Positions 8,512-17,131 are shown, numbered from the stretch's first letter. The stretch is 64,000 nt of DNA from Variovorax sp. MHTC-1 (GCF_003984645.1 NZ_RWKI01000006.1:248001-312000); one strand, 5' to 3'. The notes: generated by a model not told the origin, from the letters alone. Translations and numbers: made by a program.

Positions 8512-9057
8512 TCAGCCCGCGCGCTTTTTGCCCATCAGCACAAAGAGCATCGTGGCGGGCTTGTCGCCCTTGTTGCGCCAGGCATGCCGGTTGCCTTGCT
8601 GCACCGCGACGTCGTGCTTCGTCAGAAGGACCTCTTGGCCGTCATCGAGTTCGAGACTGATCTCGCCCTCCAGCACCACGTCGTAGTCAATGCTGTCGGT
8701 GGTGTGCATGCCGGGTGCATCGGGCTCGAACGTTTCCGCCAACCCCGGCAGCAACTGGCCGAACTCGGCCCCGAACGCAGCGCCATCGAAGTCTTCCTTC
8801 ATCATCACGGAGTCGGGAGGGAAGGTCACGAACATGAGGCGCGACTCGCCGACACCTGGAAGAAAGTTTGCTTCCATGGCCGGATCGCTGAACGTCGCCT
8901 TGCTGCCCGCCTCGCTGGACGCGGTCGTCGACCAGAGCAACGTGGCCTCGAACCCCGGCACGCTCTTGAACACCACGTTGCGTCGTGCCACCTCATCCGA
9001 CAGCACGCCCGACTTTCCGTTCGCCCCCACGCCCAAAACGACACGCCTGACTTTCAT
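8512..9057 (-). CDS. Cupin-domain protein
   Basis: This 181-residue protein has a C-terminal cupin barrel (about residues 105-175): GMHTTDSIDYDVVLEGEISL is motif 1 with a His and a downstream Glu, and DVAVQQGNRHAWRNKGDKP is motif 2 with the second His. The N-terminal hundred residues form an extra domain seen in a group of catabolic cupins that act on or sense aromatic intermediates. The start MKVRRVV is chosen because a longer frame runs antisense-like through the FAH gene. It lies 14 bp after FAH copy 2. It could be a dioxygenase or isomerase; metal binding is likely but the reaction is unknown. Confidence 0.8.
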   Translation of the reverse strand: MKVRRVVLGVGANGKSGVLSDEVARRNVVFKSVPGFEATLLWSTTASSEAGSKATFSDPAMEANFLPGVGESRLMFVTFPPDSVMMKEDFDGAAFGAEFGQLLPGLAETFEPDAPGMHTTDSIDYDVVLEGEISLELDDGQEVLLTKHDVAVQQGNRHAWRNKGDKPATMLFVLMGKKRAG

Positions 9058-9071
9058 GATCGGTCTCCTGT

Positions 9072-9941
9072 TTACTGTGATGGCTGGTCGACGATCGGAT
9101 TGCGCAGCACGCCGATGCCCTCGATCTCGACCTCGCAGACGTCGCCGGCCTTCATGAAGCGCGGCGGCTTCTTGCTCCAGCCGACGCCGGCCGGCGTGCC
9201 GGTCGCGATCACGTCGCCGGGCGTGAGCGTGAAGATGGTCGAGGCGTAGTTGATCAGCTTCGGGATGCTGAAGATCATGTGCCCGGTGTGGCTGGACTGC
9301 ACCACCTCGCCGTTGAGCCGGGTCTCGAGCTTGAGCTCGCGCCCGGGCGCGATCTCGTCCGCGGTCACCATCCAGGGGCCGAAGCCGCCGGTCGATTCGA
9401 AGTTCTTGCCCGAGGCGATCTGCTTGGCGTGGAACTGCCACTCGCGCACGCTGCCGTCGTTGTAGCAGGCATAGCCGGCCACGTGGTCGTAGGCGTGCGC
9501 TTCGGCAATGTCGCGCCCGCCCTTGCCGATGATGACCGCGAGCTCGCCTTCCCAGTCGAGCGACTCCGACACGCGTGGCCGCACGATGGGCTCGTTGTGC
9601 GCGCACTGCGATCGCCACACGCGCAGGAAGATCGGCGGCTCTTCGGAGAGCTCGCGCTGCATGCCCGCGGCCAGCACCTCCTGGTGGTGGTCCATGTAGT
9701 TGCGCACGGCGCAGATGATCTTCTCGGAGCGCGGGATCACCGGCAGGAAGCGGATCTCCGCCAGCTTCGCGGCCGGGGCCAGGCCCTCCACGTGCTGCGC
9801 GGCCTGCGCGTACTCGCCCGAGGCGATGTAGTCGGCGAGGCTCGCATGCTGCGGCATCGCCAGGCCCAGGTCGACGACGCCGTCGCCGACGACGGCGCCC
9901 CAGGTTTCGCGGCCCTGATGAATGAACGAAAGAAGTTTCAT
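9072..9941 (-). CDS. Fumarylacetoacetate hydrolase family protein, copy 2
   Basis: This 289-residue FAH-family protein is a near-identical twin of the one at 1161-2024. The two align without gaps over the shared region, with Asp-to-Glu (AKLADIRF versus AKLAEIRF) and Gln-to-Glu (SEQPP versus SEEPP) changes. The tail differs, ending VDQPSQ instead of VDQD. All conserved metal and substrate residues are present. It is the second gene of the MDR-led operon (13 bp after the dehydrogenase, 14 bp before the cupin). Two copies in two operons may give separate control of the same activity, or may be a recent accident of duplication. Confidence 0.9.
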   Translation of the reverse strand: MKLLSFIHQGRETWGAVVGDGVVDLGLAMPQHASLADYIASGEYAQAAQHVEGLAPAAKLAEIRFLPVIPRSEKIICAVRNYMDHHQEVLAAGMQRELSEEPPIFLRVWRSQCAHNEPIVRPRVSESLDWEGELAVIIGKGGRDIAEAHAYDHVAGYACYNDGSVREWQFHAKQIASGKNFESTGGFGPWMVTADEIAPGRELKLETRLNGEVVQSSHTGHMIFSIPKLINYASTIFTLTPGDVIATGTPAGVGWSKKPPRFMKAGDVCEVEIEGIGVLRNPIVDQPSQ

Positions 9942-9942
9942 G
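9084..9942. repeat. Direct repeat, copy B (FAH gene)
   Basis: This is the partner of the segment at 1167-2025. The 7.9-kb spacing and same orientation mean that homologous recombination between the copies would delete the importer, the GntR regulator and the VOC gene while leaving one FAH gene. Confidence 0.9.
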
Positions 9943-9954
9943 GGACTCCGCCGC

Positions 9955-11064
9955 TCAGGGGTTGATGACGAAGTTGCTGAAGCCGCCGTTGCGCGTCGCG
10001 ATGCCCGAGATCGCCTCGTTGATGCGGTCCAGCGGATAGCAGACATGCTCGAACACCGAGAGGTCGAGCGTTCCGGCCTCGGCCATGTCGGCCATGTCCT
10101 GGCCTTCGCCGGCCGTGAACCAGGCCGAGCCCTCGATGCTCTGCTGCTCGTCCATCATGGTGTGCAGGTCCATGCCCACCATGCCGGCGATGGCGCCGAT
10201 GTTGAAGGCGCGCCCGCCGCGCTTGAGCGCGCGAACGCCCTGCTGCATGGTCTCGTGCGGCGCACCCGGGCCCAGTGCGTCGATGAAGGTGTCCACGCCC
10301 AGGCCGTCGGTGCGTGCCTTCGCCCACGCGTCGATGGCCTCGCCGTTCGCGTTCGAGAACACCTCGATGCGGTCCGGCGCCAGCGCCTTCACGCGCTCGA
10401 GCAGTTCCTTGTTGCGGCCGGTGCCGAGAATGCGCGTGGCGCCCATCGCCAGGCCGAACAGCGCGCCGCCGATGCCCAGCGTGCCGCTGATGCCGTTGAT
10501 CAGCACGCTGCGGCCGGGCCCCACCTTGGCCTTGCGCATCGCCGAGTACATGGTGCCCAGGTAGCCGAAGCGCGCGGCCTGGTTGAAGCTCACGTTGTCG
10601 GGCAGCTTCACCAGCGCGTACTGGGGCGCGATCATGTATTCGCACAGGCCGCCGTAGGGATAGTTCTTGTAGAGCTTGAGCGAGTTCTGCGAGAAGCCGA
10701 AGTAGCCGCTGAAGGCGTAGTGCGTGCAGTTGATCAGGTCGCCGTTGCGGCAGGCGCGGCAGCCGCCGCAGTACAGGCTCGGGTTCACGTACACGCGGTC
10801 GCCCGGCTTCCAGGTGTGGACGTGGGAGCCGACGGCCGTCACCTCGCCGGCCGGGTCCAGCCCGAAGACGGCGGGCAGCGGCGGCAGCGGCAGTTCGGGG
10901 AACCAGGTGGTCCAGTTCGCCAGGATGTTGCCCAGGTTCGGCACGATGCCGCAGGCATGCACCCGCACCTGCACGTCGTTGGCGGCGGGCTTGGGAATAG
11001 GCAGTTGCTCGATCTCCATCGGGGCGCCGACCTTGTGAAGTCGGGCGGCTTTCATCATCGACAT
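9955..11064 (-). CDS. Zinc-type medium-chain alcohol dehydrogenase (MDR) family protein
   Basis: This 369-residue MDR oxidoreductase has a GroES-like N-terminal domain and a Rossmann domain. Cys38 (in HACGIVPN) matches the first catalytic zinc ligand. The structural zinc motif is complete: Cys99, Cys102, Cys105 and Cys113 (YCGGCRACRNGDLINC). The usual GHE segment is replaced by GLDPAGEV (68-75), so the catalytic zinc site is altered. The nucleotide loop is GISGTLGIGGALFGLAMG. AAGGAG precedes the start. It is the first gene of the nine-gene operon and diverges from the hydroxylase with 141 bp between them. It probably oxidises an alcohol or reduces an enone intermediate; the direction is unknown. 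Confidence 0.88.
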   Translation of the reverse strand: MSMMKAARLHKVGAPMEIEQLPIPKPAANDVQVRVHACGIVPNLGNILANWTTWFPELPLPPLPAVFGLDPAGEVTAVGSHVHTWKPGDRVYVNPSLYCGGCRACRNGDLINCTHYAFSGYFGFSQNSLKLYKNYPYGGLCEYMIAPQYALVKLPDNVSFNQAARFGYLGTMYSAMRKAKVGPGRSVLINGISGTLGIGGALFGLAMGATRILGTGRNKELLERVKALAPDRIEVFSNANGEAIDAWAKARTDGLGVDTFIDALGPGAPHETMQQGVRALKRGGRAFNIGAIAGMVGMDLHTMMDEQQSIEGSAWFTAGEGQDMADMAEAGTLDLSVFEHVCYPLDRINEAISGIATRNGGFSNFVINP

Positions 11065-11205
11065 TGGTGTCTCCTTGGTTGTGTGCACAAATCTGGTTTT
11101 GTGCATTTTTCTGCGGCGCGATGACGAATTCCATCCGGGAGAACCCTTGGTGCATAACAAGTATTTTTATGCACAATTTTGTCTTCCTGCATTTGGAGAC
11201 AACGA
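11065..11205. promoter_or_regulatory. Divergent promoter region with four TTRTGCAYAA-type sites
   Basis: This 141-bp region separates the MDR dehydrogenase and the hydroxylase. It is AT-rich compared with its surroundings. It carries GTGTGCACAA (11081-11090), TTGTGCATTT (11099-11108), TGGTGCATAA (11148-11157) and TTATGCACAA (11167-11176). The sites form two pairs with 18-19 bp between centres, about two helical turns, one pair before each gene. The same core occurs upstream of the GntR gene at 3369-3464, so this regulator is the likely binder. Confidence 0.65.
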
Positions 11206-12816
11206 GTGAATCAATCCTTCGGCGAGCCGGTCGATGTCGCCGTCATCGGCTTCGGCCCGGTCGGCGCATCGCTGGCCGCGCTGCTCGGCCGGCGCGGCCG
11301 GCGCGTGGCCGTGTTCGACAAGTCCGACCAGGTCTATCCGCTGCCGCGCGCTTTCGCGCTGGATCACGAGGCGCTGCGCACCTTCCAGGAGATCGGCATC
11401 GCGGGCGCGCTGGCGCCCCACATGACGCCCTATCGCCCCACGATCTACCGGGGCGCCGACGGCAAGCCGATCCAGCATTTCGACATGGGCCCCTCGCCCT
11501 ACCCACTGGCCTGGGCGCCTTCGTACACCTTCAACCAGCCGGCGCTCGAAGCCGCATTGCGCCGCGCGGTGGGCGAGATGCCCTCGGTATCGGTCCATCT
11601 GGGCCATGAAGTCACGTCGGTCCAGGAGGAAGGCGGGTACGCGGTGCTTTCAGCGCGGGCGCCGGACGGCACGCAGGGCCAGCTGCGGGCGCGCTACGTG
11701 GTCGCCTGCGACGGCGGCACCAGCCCCGTGCGCAAGCAACTCGGCCTCGGCCTGAAAAGCCTGGAGTTCGACGAGCCCTGGATCGTGGTCGACATGCACG
11801 TGAACGAGGACACGCTCCCCCGCCTGCCGGCCACCAACATCCAGTACTGCGACCCGGCGCGCCCCTGCACCTACGTGGTGGGGCCCGGTACTCACCGGCG
11901 CTGGGAATTCCTGCTGCTGCCGCACGAGGCGGGCCAGCGCGAGATGCCGCACGACGCGATCTGGTCCCTGCTCTCGCCTTGGCTCGCGCCGCATGAGGCG
12001 CGCATCTGGCGGGCCGCGACCTACCGCTTCCACGCGGTCGTGCTCGAGCAGTGGCGCCGGGGGCGCGTGCTGCTGGCCGGCGACGCGGCGCACCAGATGC
12101 CGCCCTTCCTGGCGCAGGGCATGTGCCAGGGCTTGCGCGACGCCCTCAACCTGGCCTGGAAGCTCGACCGGGTGCTGCAGGGCGAGGCGCCCGACGCGCT
12201 GCTGGACAGCTACGGCACGGAGCGCGGTCCGCAGGTCGAGGAAACCACCCGCACCGTGAAGCGCCTGGGCCAGATCATCTGCGAGCGCGACGCCGAACGC
12301 GCTGCCGCGCGCGATCGCGCCCTGCGCGAGCAGCAAGGCGGCGAGGTCAGGATGCAGTTGCGCCAGAGCCTTCTGCCCGGCGTGCGCCACGGCCTGATCG
12401 AGGGCGGACACGGCGCCGCAGGGACGCCTTTCCCTCAGGCGGTGGGACGGCTCGGCGCCGAAGGCGCCGCGCAGATGATGGACGACCTGCTGCCCCGCGG
12501 CTTCCTGCTGTTCCTGCGCGACGCGCCTTCGGGCGAACAGTTCGCCCGCCTGGCCGCCGATCTTCGGTCGCTGCATGCGACAGCAGTCTGCCTGTGCGAC
12601 GTCGAAGACGCGGAGGGCCTGATCGGATTCTTGGAGGCCGATGGCGTCATCGCGCGCTGGTTCGAAACGCAGGACTGCAGCGCGGCGCTGGTGCGTCCGG
12701 ACCACATCGTCTATGGCATCGCCGCCGATCTGGATGGTGCGCAGGCGTTGCTCGAACGCGCCCGCACAGCGCTTGGCGTCGCTTCGACCGGCACTCCCGC
12801 CCTGATGCTGGATTGA
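11206..12816 (+). CDS. FAD-dependent aromatic hydroxylase, MhpA-like
   Basis: This 536-residue group A flavoprotein monooxygenase has GFGPVG (residues 15-20) for ADP binding, the DG motif ACDGGTSPVRKQLG (about 168-180) and the GD motif LLAGDAAHQMPPFLAQGMCQ (about 289-308), which closely resembles 3-(3-hydroxyphenyl)propionate hydroxylase MhpA. The C-terminal thioredoxin-like region is present. It would insert one oxygen into a phenolic ring using NAD(P)H. The start is a GTG with GGAGA 9 bp upstream; a TTG further upstream lacks a ribosome site. It is divergent from the MDR operon and shares its operators. A ring-hydroxylation step before extradiol cleavage is the natural role; the substrate could differ from MhpA's. 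Confidence 0.9.
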   Translation: MNQSFGEPVDVAVIGFGPVGASLAALLGRRGRRVAVFDKSDQVYPLPRAFALDHEALRTFQEIGIAGALAPHMTPYRPTIYRGADGKPIQHFDMGPSPYPLAWAPSYTFNQPALEAALRRAVGEMPSVSVHLGHEVTSVQEEGGYAVLSARAPDGTQGQLRARYVVACDGGTSPVRKQLGLGLKSLEFDEPWIVVDMHVNEDTLPRLPATNIQYCDPARPCTYVVGPGTHRRWEFLLLPHEAGQREMPHDAIWSLLSPWLAPHEARIWRAATYRFHAVVLEQWRRGRVLLAGDAAHQMPPFLAQGMCQGLRDALNLAWKLDRVLQGEAPDALLDSYGTERGPQVEETTRTVKRLGQIICERDAERAAARDRALREQQGGEVRMQLRQSLLPGVRHGLIEGGHGAAGTPFPQAVGRLGAEGAAQMMDDLLPRGFLLFLRDAPSGEQFARLAADLRSLHATAVCLCDVEDAEGLIGFLEADGVIARWFETQDCSAALVRPDHIVYGIAADLDGAQALLERARTALGVASTGTPALMLD

Positions 12817-12855
12817 CCACGGCCGAGCACCCTCTCGCGCCCTCGGTCAACCGCC

Positions 12856-13611
12856 CTATCGTGCTTGCTTGGACCGGCCGAGCCAGTCCGCGAAGGTGGT
12901 CTTGCCGAGGCGCGGGCTCCTGCTCGGGGTGAGCGACCGGTCGTCGAGCGCCAAGCCGAAGTAGAGCGCGGCGGGATCGGTGACCACCTTGCGAGCGTCT
13001 CCGGTGGCGCTCAGGAACTGCCCGACGAACTTGTCGAGACCCAGCGGCGCAGGCCCGGCGATCTCGACCATGCCGTTGCGCGGCGCTTCGAGCGCGATCT
13101 CCGACAGCGCCTCTGCGACGTCCTCCGCCGCCATGGGCTGCACCAGGGCCGGCGGCAGCCGGACCGTCTCTCCTTCGGTGCTCGTGTGGGCGATGCCTCC
13201 GGCGAACTCGAAGAACTGCGTCGCACGCACGATGGTGTAGGGGACGGGCGACGCCTCGATCAGGTTTTCCTGCGCCATCTTGGCGCGGAAGTAGCCGCTT
13301 TCGAGGAGCCGTTCGGTGCCCACCACCGACAGCGCAACGTGGTGGCCGACGCCGGCCGCCTGCTCCGCTGCAAGCAGGTTGCGGCCCGAGGTCTCGAAGA
13401 AATCCATCGCCGCGGCGTCTTCGAACGAGGGCGAGTTCGCCACATCCACGACGACCTGCGCACCCGCCAGGGCCTGGGCCAGGCCCTCCCCGGTCAGCGC
13501 ATCGACGCCCTGCGAGGGCGACGCGGCGACGACCTCGTGGCCGCGCTCGCGCAGCTTCTTCACCAGCTTGGTTCCGATGAGCCCGCTGCCGCCGATGACT
13601 ACGATTTTCAT
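12856..13611 (-). CDS. NmrA-like NAD(P)-binding atypical SDR
   Basis: This 251-residue protein begins MKIVVIGGSGLIGTKLVKKL, a GxxGxxG Rossmann loop of atypical (NmrA-like) SDRs. It lacks a clear YxxxK catalytic pair, although segments such as YFRAKMAQENLIEASPVPYT match the family. These proteins reduce substrates or act as redox sensors. It converges on the hydroxylase with a 39-bp gap and has no strong terminator between. It is likely transcribed alone. The 170 bp upstream of it (13612-13781) hold no gene that I can support. Confidence 0.8.
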   Translation of the reverse strand: MKIVVIGGSGLIGTKLVKKLRERGHEVVAASPSQGVDALTGEGLAQALAGAQVVVDVANSPSFEDAAAMDFFETSGRNLLAAEQAAGVGHHVALSVVGTERLLESGYFRAKMAQENLIEASPVPYTIVRATQFFEFAGGIAHTSTEGETVRLPPALVQPMAAEDVAEALSEIALEAPRNGMVEIAGPAPLGLDKFVGQFLSATGDARKVVTDPAALYFGLALDDRSLTPSRSPRLGKTTFADWLGRSKQAR

Positions 13612-13781
13612 GATGAGTCCTTTTCGTTCAGCTTGTCTGTCAACCCACTGGACGGCCGCCCGATGCGGCCGTCCATGGTTATAAGACGTCTCGCAGAGCG
13701 GGTTTGTGACACACGCAGTCTCGCAGTCGTGCGTTCTTCATGCGGGCGCATCGCGGGCGCCTCGGCGCCGCGCGCGCAGGC

Positions 13782-14756
13782 TCAGGGCGCGAGCCGGATG
13801 TTGGCGTCCTTGATGATCTTGGCGTAGATGGCGGCGTCGCCACGCACCATCTTCTGGAACTCCTCCGGCTTGCCGCCGCCCACCTGCAGGCCCAGCGCCT
13901 CGATCTTGGCCGTGACCTCCGGCAGGCGCAGGATGCGGTCGATCTCGTCCGACAGCTTCTGCACCACCGGCGCCGGCGTCGCCGCCGGCACGAACACGCC
14001 GAACCAGCCGTAAGGGTCGAAGGAGTGGTAGCCCAGCTCGGCGAAGGTGGGCACATCCGGCAGCCCGGGCATGCGCTGCGTGCCGGTCACCGCAAGCGGG
14101 CGCATCGACTTGAGATGCGGCCGCGCGCTGGCGCTGTCGATGAAGGCCGAGGCCAGCTGGCCGCCGACCAGGTTGGTCACCAGCGGTGCGGCGCCCTGGA
14201 AGGGCACGTGCACCAGGTCGATGCCGGCCTGCATGTTCAGCAACGCGCCCTGGATGTGCGAGGAGGTGCCGGCGCCGTAGCTGCCGAAGTTGTGCTTGCC
14301 GGGGCTGGCCTTCACCATCGCGATGAAGCTCTTCAGGTCCTTCGCGGGCGAGTCCAGCGGCACCGCCAGCATGCTCGGACTGCGCGCGATCATCGTGACG
14401 GGCGCGAAGTCCTTCAGCGGGTCGTAGGGCAGCTTCTCCATGAGCGACGGCTGCTGGATCAGCGCGGTGATGGCGATCAGCATGGTGTGGCCGTCGGCCG
14501 GCGCCTTGGCGACGAAGCTGTTGCCGATGGTGCCGCCGGCGCCGGGCCGGTTCTCCACCACCGCGGGCTGGTTCCATGCTTCCTGCAGCTTCTGTCCGAT
14601 GGTGCGCGCCAGGGTATCGGTGGCGCCGCCGGCGGGGTAGGGCACGATCAGCTTGAGCTGCTGGCTCGGATAGGCCGTCTGCGCCAAGGCCGGCGCGGCC
14701 AGCAGCGCGGCCAGGCCGGCCGCAATGCAGAGTCTTCGCATCTTCGATGTCTTCAT
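13782..14756 (-). CDS. Bug/TctC-family periplasmic solute-binding protein
   Basis: This 324-residue protein has a signal peptide (MKTSKMRRLCIAAGLAALLA then cleavage near ALA-QT). The mature start YPSQQLKLIVPYPAGGATDT is the diagnostic TctC/Bug segment. GGAGA precedes the ATG. It is the last gene of the long minus-strand cluster, 31 bp after the acyl-CoA dehydrogenase, and probably presents an organic acid for import. No cognate TctAB genes are in the window, so it must work with a distant permease or in signalling. Confidence 0.9.
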   Translation of the reverse strand: MKTSKMRRLCIAAGLAALLAAPALAQTAYPSQQLKLIVPYPAGGATDTLARTIGQKLQEAWNQPAVVENRPGAGGTIGNSFVAKAPADGHTMLIAITALIQQPSLMEKLPYDPLKDFAPVTMIARSPSMLAVPLDSPAKDLKSFIAMVKASPGKHNFGSYGAGTSSHIQGALLNMQAGIDLVHVPFQGAAPLVTNLVGGQLASAFIDSASARPHLKSMRPLAVTGTQRMPGLPDVPTFAELGYHSFDPYGWFGVFVPAATPAPVVQKLSDEIDRILRLPEVTAKIEALGLQVGGGKPEEFQKMVRGDAAIYAKIIKDANIRLAP

Positions 14757-14787
14757 GGTCCTGTCTCCTCGGGTGGGTGGGAAAAAC

Positions 14788-15942
14788 TCAGCGCATCGCT
14801 TCGCGCACCAGGTTGCGGGCGATGACGATCTGCTGGATCTGCGTCGTGCCTTCGTAGAGCCGGAACAGGCGCACGTCGCGGTAGAAGCGTTCGATGCCGT
14901 AGTCGGCGATGTAGCCGGCGCCGCCGAAGATCTGCACCGCGCGGTCCGCCACGCGGCCGCACATCTCGGAGGCGAAGAGCTTGCAGCAGGAGGCCTCGGT
15001 CGAGACGTTGCGGCCCTCGTCGCGCCGGCGCGCCGCATCGATCACCATGCTGCGCGCGGCGTAGATCTCGGCTTGGCTGTCGGCCAGCATCGCCTGCACC
15101 AGCTGGAACTCGGCGATGGGCTGGCCGAACTGCTTGCGCTCGATGGCGTAGTTCAGCGCGTCGCGCTGCATGCGCTCGGCCACGCCGACGCAGATGGCGG
15201 CGATGTGGATGCGGCCCTTCTCCAGCACCTTCATCGCGGTCTTGAAGCCCTGGCCCTCGCGGCCGCCGATCAGCTGTGCGGCAGGTACCTTGCAGTCTTC
15301 GAAGATGACGTCGGCCGTGTGGGCGCCGCGCTGGCCCATCTTGCGGTCCTTGACGCCGACGGTGATGCCCGGCGTGTTCGCCTCCACGATGAAGGCCGAG
15401 ACGCCGCCGGCGCCCTTGTCTTCCGGATTCGTGCGCGCCATCAGCGTGAAGATGCCGGCATGCGGCGCGTTGGTGATGAAGCGCTTGGTGCCGTTGACGA
15501 TGTAGTGGTCGCCCTCGCGGATGGCGGTGGTGCGCAGCGAGGCCGCGTCGGAGCCGGCGTCGGGCTCGGTCAGCGCGAAGGAGGCGATCAGCTCGCCGGT
15601 GGCAAGAAGCGGCAGGTACTTCTTCTTCTGCGCCTCGGTGCCGTCGATGAGGATGCCTTGCGAGCCGATGCCCACCGTGGTGCCGAAGAGCGAGCGGAAG
15701 CAGGGCGAGGTCTGGCCCATGGCCAGCATCACCATCACCTCCTCTTCCATGGTCACGCCGAGGCCGCCGTATTCCTCGGGCACGGTCAGGCCGAACAGGC
15801 CGAGCGCCTTCATCTCGCGCACGATGTCGTCGGGGATGTCGTCGGTCTCGGCCACCTGCGCTTCGGCCGGCACCAGCCGTTCGCGCACGAAGCGCTCGAC
15901 GGCGTCGAGCAGGGCCTGCAGGGTTTGCGGGTCGCGGATCAT
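14788..15942 (-). CDS. Acyl-CoA dehydrogenase
   Basis: This 384-residue flavoprotein has the ACAD signatures FALTEPDAGSDAASLRTTA (flavin and substrate contact), QIFGGAGYIADYGIERFYRD and RLYEGTTQIQQIVIARNLV. The Glu in LYEGT is at the usual catalytic-base position of short/medium-chain enzymes. It oxidises acyl-CoA to 2-enoyl-CoA and passes electrons to ETF. The start MIRDPQ has GAGGAAG upstream. It lies 10 bp after the Cys-less thiolase homologue, so these are co-transcribed. Chain length and branching preference cannot be told. Confidence 0.92.
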   Translation of the reverse strand: MIRDPQTLQALLDAVERFVRERLVPAEAQVAETDDIPDDIVREMKALGLFGLTVPEEYGGLGVTMEEEVMVMLAMGQTSPCFRSLFGTTVGIGSQGILIDGTEAQKKKYLPLLATGELIASFALTEPDAGSDAASLRTTAIREGDHYIVNGTKRFITNAPHAGIFTLMARTNPEDKGAGGVSAFIVEANTPGITVGVKDRKMGQRGAHTADVIFEDCKVPAAQLIGGREGQGFKTAMKVLEKGRIHIAAICVGVAERMQRDALNYAIERKQFGQPIAEFQLVQAMLADSQAEIYAARSMVIDAARRRDEGRNVSTEASCCKLFASEMCGRVADRAVQIFGGAGYIADYGIERFYRDVRLFRLYEGTTQIQQIVIARNLVREAMR

Positions 15943-15952
15943 GCTTGCTTCC

Positions 15953-17131
15953 TCAAAGTGCTTCGGCGGTGCCGAGAACGGCTGTCGCCTGGCTGGACAG
16001 CATGCCGCCATTGCCATGGGCGATGGCGGTGTGCGCGTTCTTCACCTGCCGCTCGCCGCATTCGCCGCGCAGCTGCCGAACGGCTTCGATCAACGCGAAG
16101 ATGCCGTACATGCCGGGGTGCACGCACGAAAGCCCGCCGCCATTGGTGTTGACCGGCAGCCGGCCGCCGGGCGCGATGGCGCCGTCGGCGGCGAAGCGGC
16201 CGCCCTCCCCCTTCGGGCAGAAGCCCAGGTCTTCGAGGAACAGCAGCGTGTTGATGGTGAAGGCGTCGTAGAGCTGCACCACGTCGATGTCCCTGGGTGC
16301 GAGTCCCGCCATCGCGAAGGCCTCGCGGCCCGACTGGCTCGCGGCCGTGACGGTAAGGTCCGCCATCGAGGAGATCTGCCGGTTCCACACCGCGGTCGCA
16401 TTGCCGAGTACGTAGACCGGCCTCTTCGGAAGATCCCGCGCGCGCTCGGCGCTCACCAGCACGCAGGCGCCGCCGCCGTCGGTGACCAGGCAGCAGTCGC
16501 GCACGGTGAGCGGGTCCGACACCATGCGCGCGCCCAGCACCTCCTCGCGCGTGAGCGGCTCGCGCATGAAGGCCTCGGGATTCAGCCGCGCCCACGCGCG
16601 CGCGGCCACGGCCACGTCGGCAAGCTGCTCGCGCGTGGTACCGAATTCATGCATGTGGCGCGAGGCGGCCAGTGCATAGGCCGACACCGGCAGCATCGGC
16701 TCGTAGGGATGCTCGTAGGGCTGCGGGTCGAGGAAGCGGCGCGCCGCCACGATCTCGCGCCGGCCGAAGGCGGCGCTGCGCTGCGCGCTGCCGTAGCAGA
16801 CCAGCACCGCGCTGCACTGGCCGGCGCGGATCGCCTGCATCGCGGGCAGCAGGTGCGCGATGAAGCTGCTGCCGCCCAGCATCGTGCCGTCGATATAGCG
16901 CGGGTTGAGGCCGAGGTACTCGACCACCGGCAGGGTCCACATCGCGGCCGAGGCACTGGCGGTGCAGAGGCCATCGATATCGCGCATCGTCAAGCCGGCG
17001 TCGGCGACGGCCGCATGGGCCGAGCGCACCAGCAGTTCCATGTCGGTGAAGCCGGGCGTCTCGCCGCAGCCGAAGGTGGCGACGCCGGCGATCGCGGCGC
17101 TGCCGCGCAGCGCCTTCAATCCGGCGTTCAT
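15953..17131 (-). CDS. Thiolase-fold protein lacking the catalytic Cys (Ltp2-like aldolase candidate)
   Basis: This 392-residue protein has the SCPx-type thiolase fold. The normal nucleophile segment (NCSTGSS) is here TMLGGSSF (residues 83-90): aligned on GSS, Met84 takes the Cys position. The His of the second motif survives in CVHPGMYG, and LYDAFTIN replaces the usual LHDCF. Loss of Cys with an adjacent DUF35 gene is known for steroid side-chain aldolases of the Ltp2 type, which use tyrosines and cut by retro-aldol reaction. The start overlaps the DUF35 gene as ATGA. It probably forms a complex with that protein. A thiolase-like claisen role is unlikely; a hydroxymethyl-branched CoA substrate is an inference. 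Confidence 0.82.
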   Translation of the reverse strand: MNAGLKALRGSAAIAGVATFGCGETPGFTDMELLVRSAHAAVADAGLTMRDIDGLCTASASAAMWTLPVVEYLGLNPRYIDGTMLGGSSFIAHLLPAMQAIRAGQCSAVLVCYGSAQRSAAFGRREIVAARRFLDPQPYEHPYEPMLPVSAYALAASRHMHEFGTTREQLADVAVAARAWARLNPEAFMREPLTREEVLGARMVSDPLTVRDCCLVTDGGGACVLVSAERARDLPKRPVYVLGNATAVWNRQISSMADLTVTAASQSGREAFAMAGLAPRDIDVVQLYDAFTINTLLFLEDLGFCPKGEGGRFAADGAIAPGGRLPVNTNGGGLSCVHPGMYGIFALIEAVRQLRGECGERQVKNAHTAIAHGNGGMLSSQATAVLGTAEAL

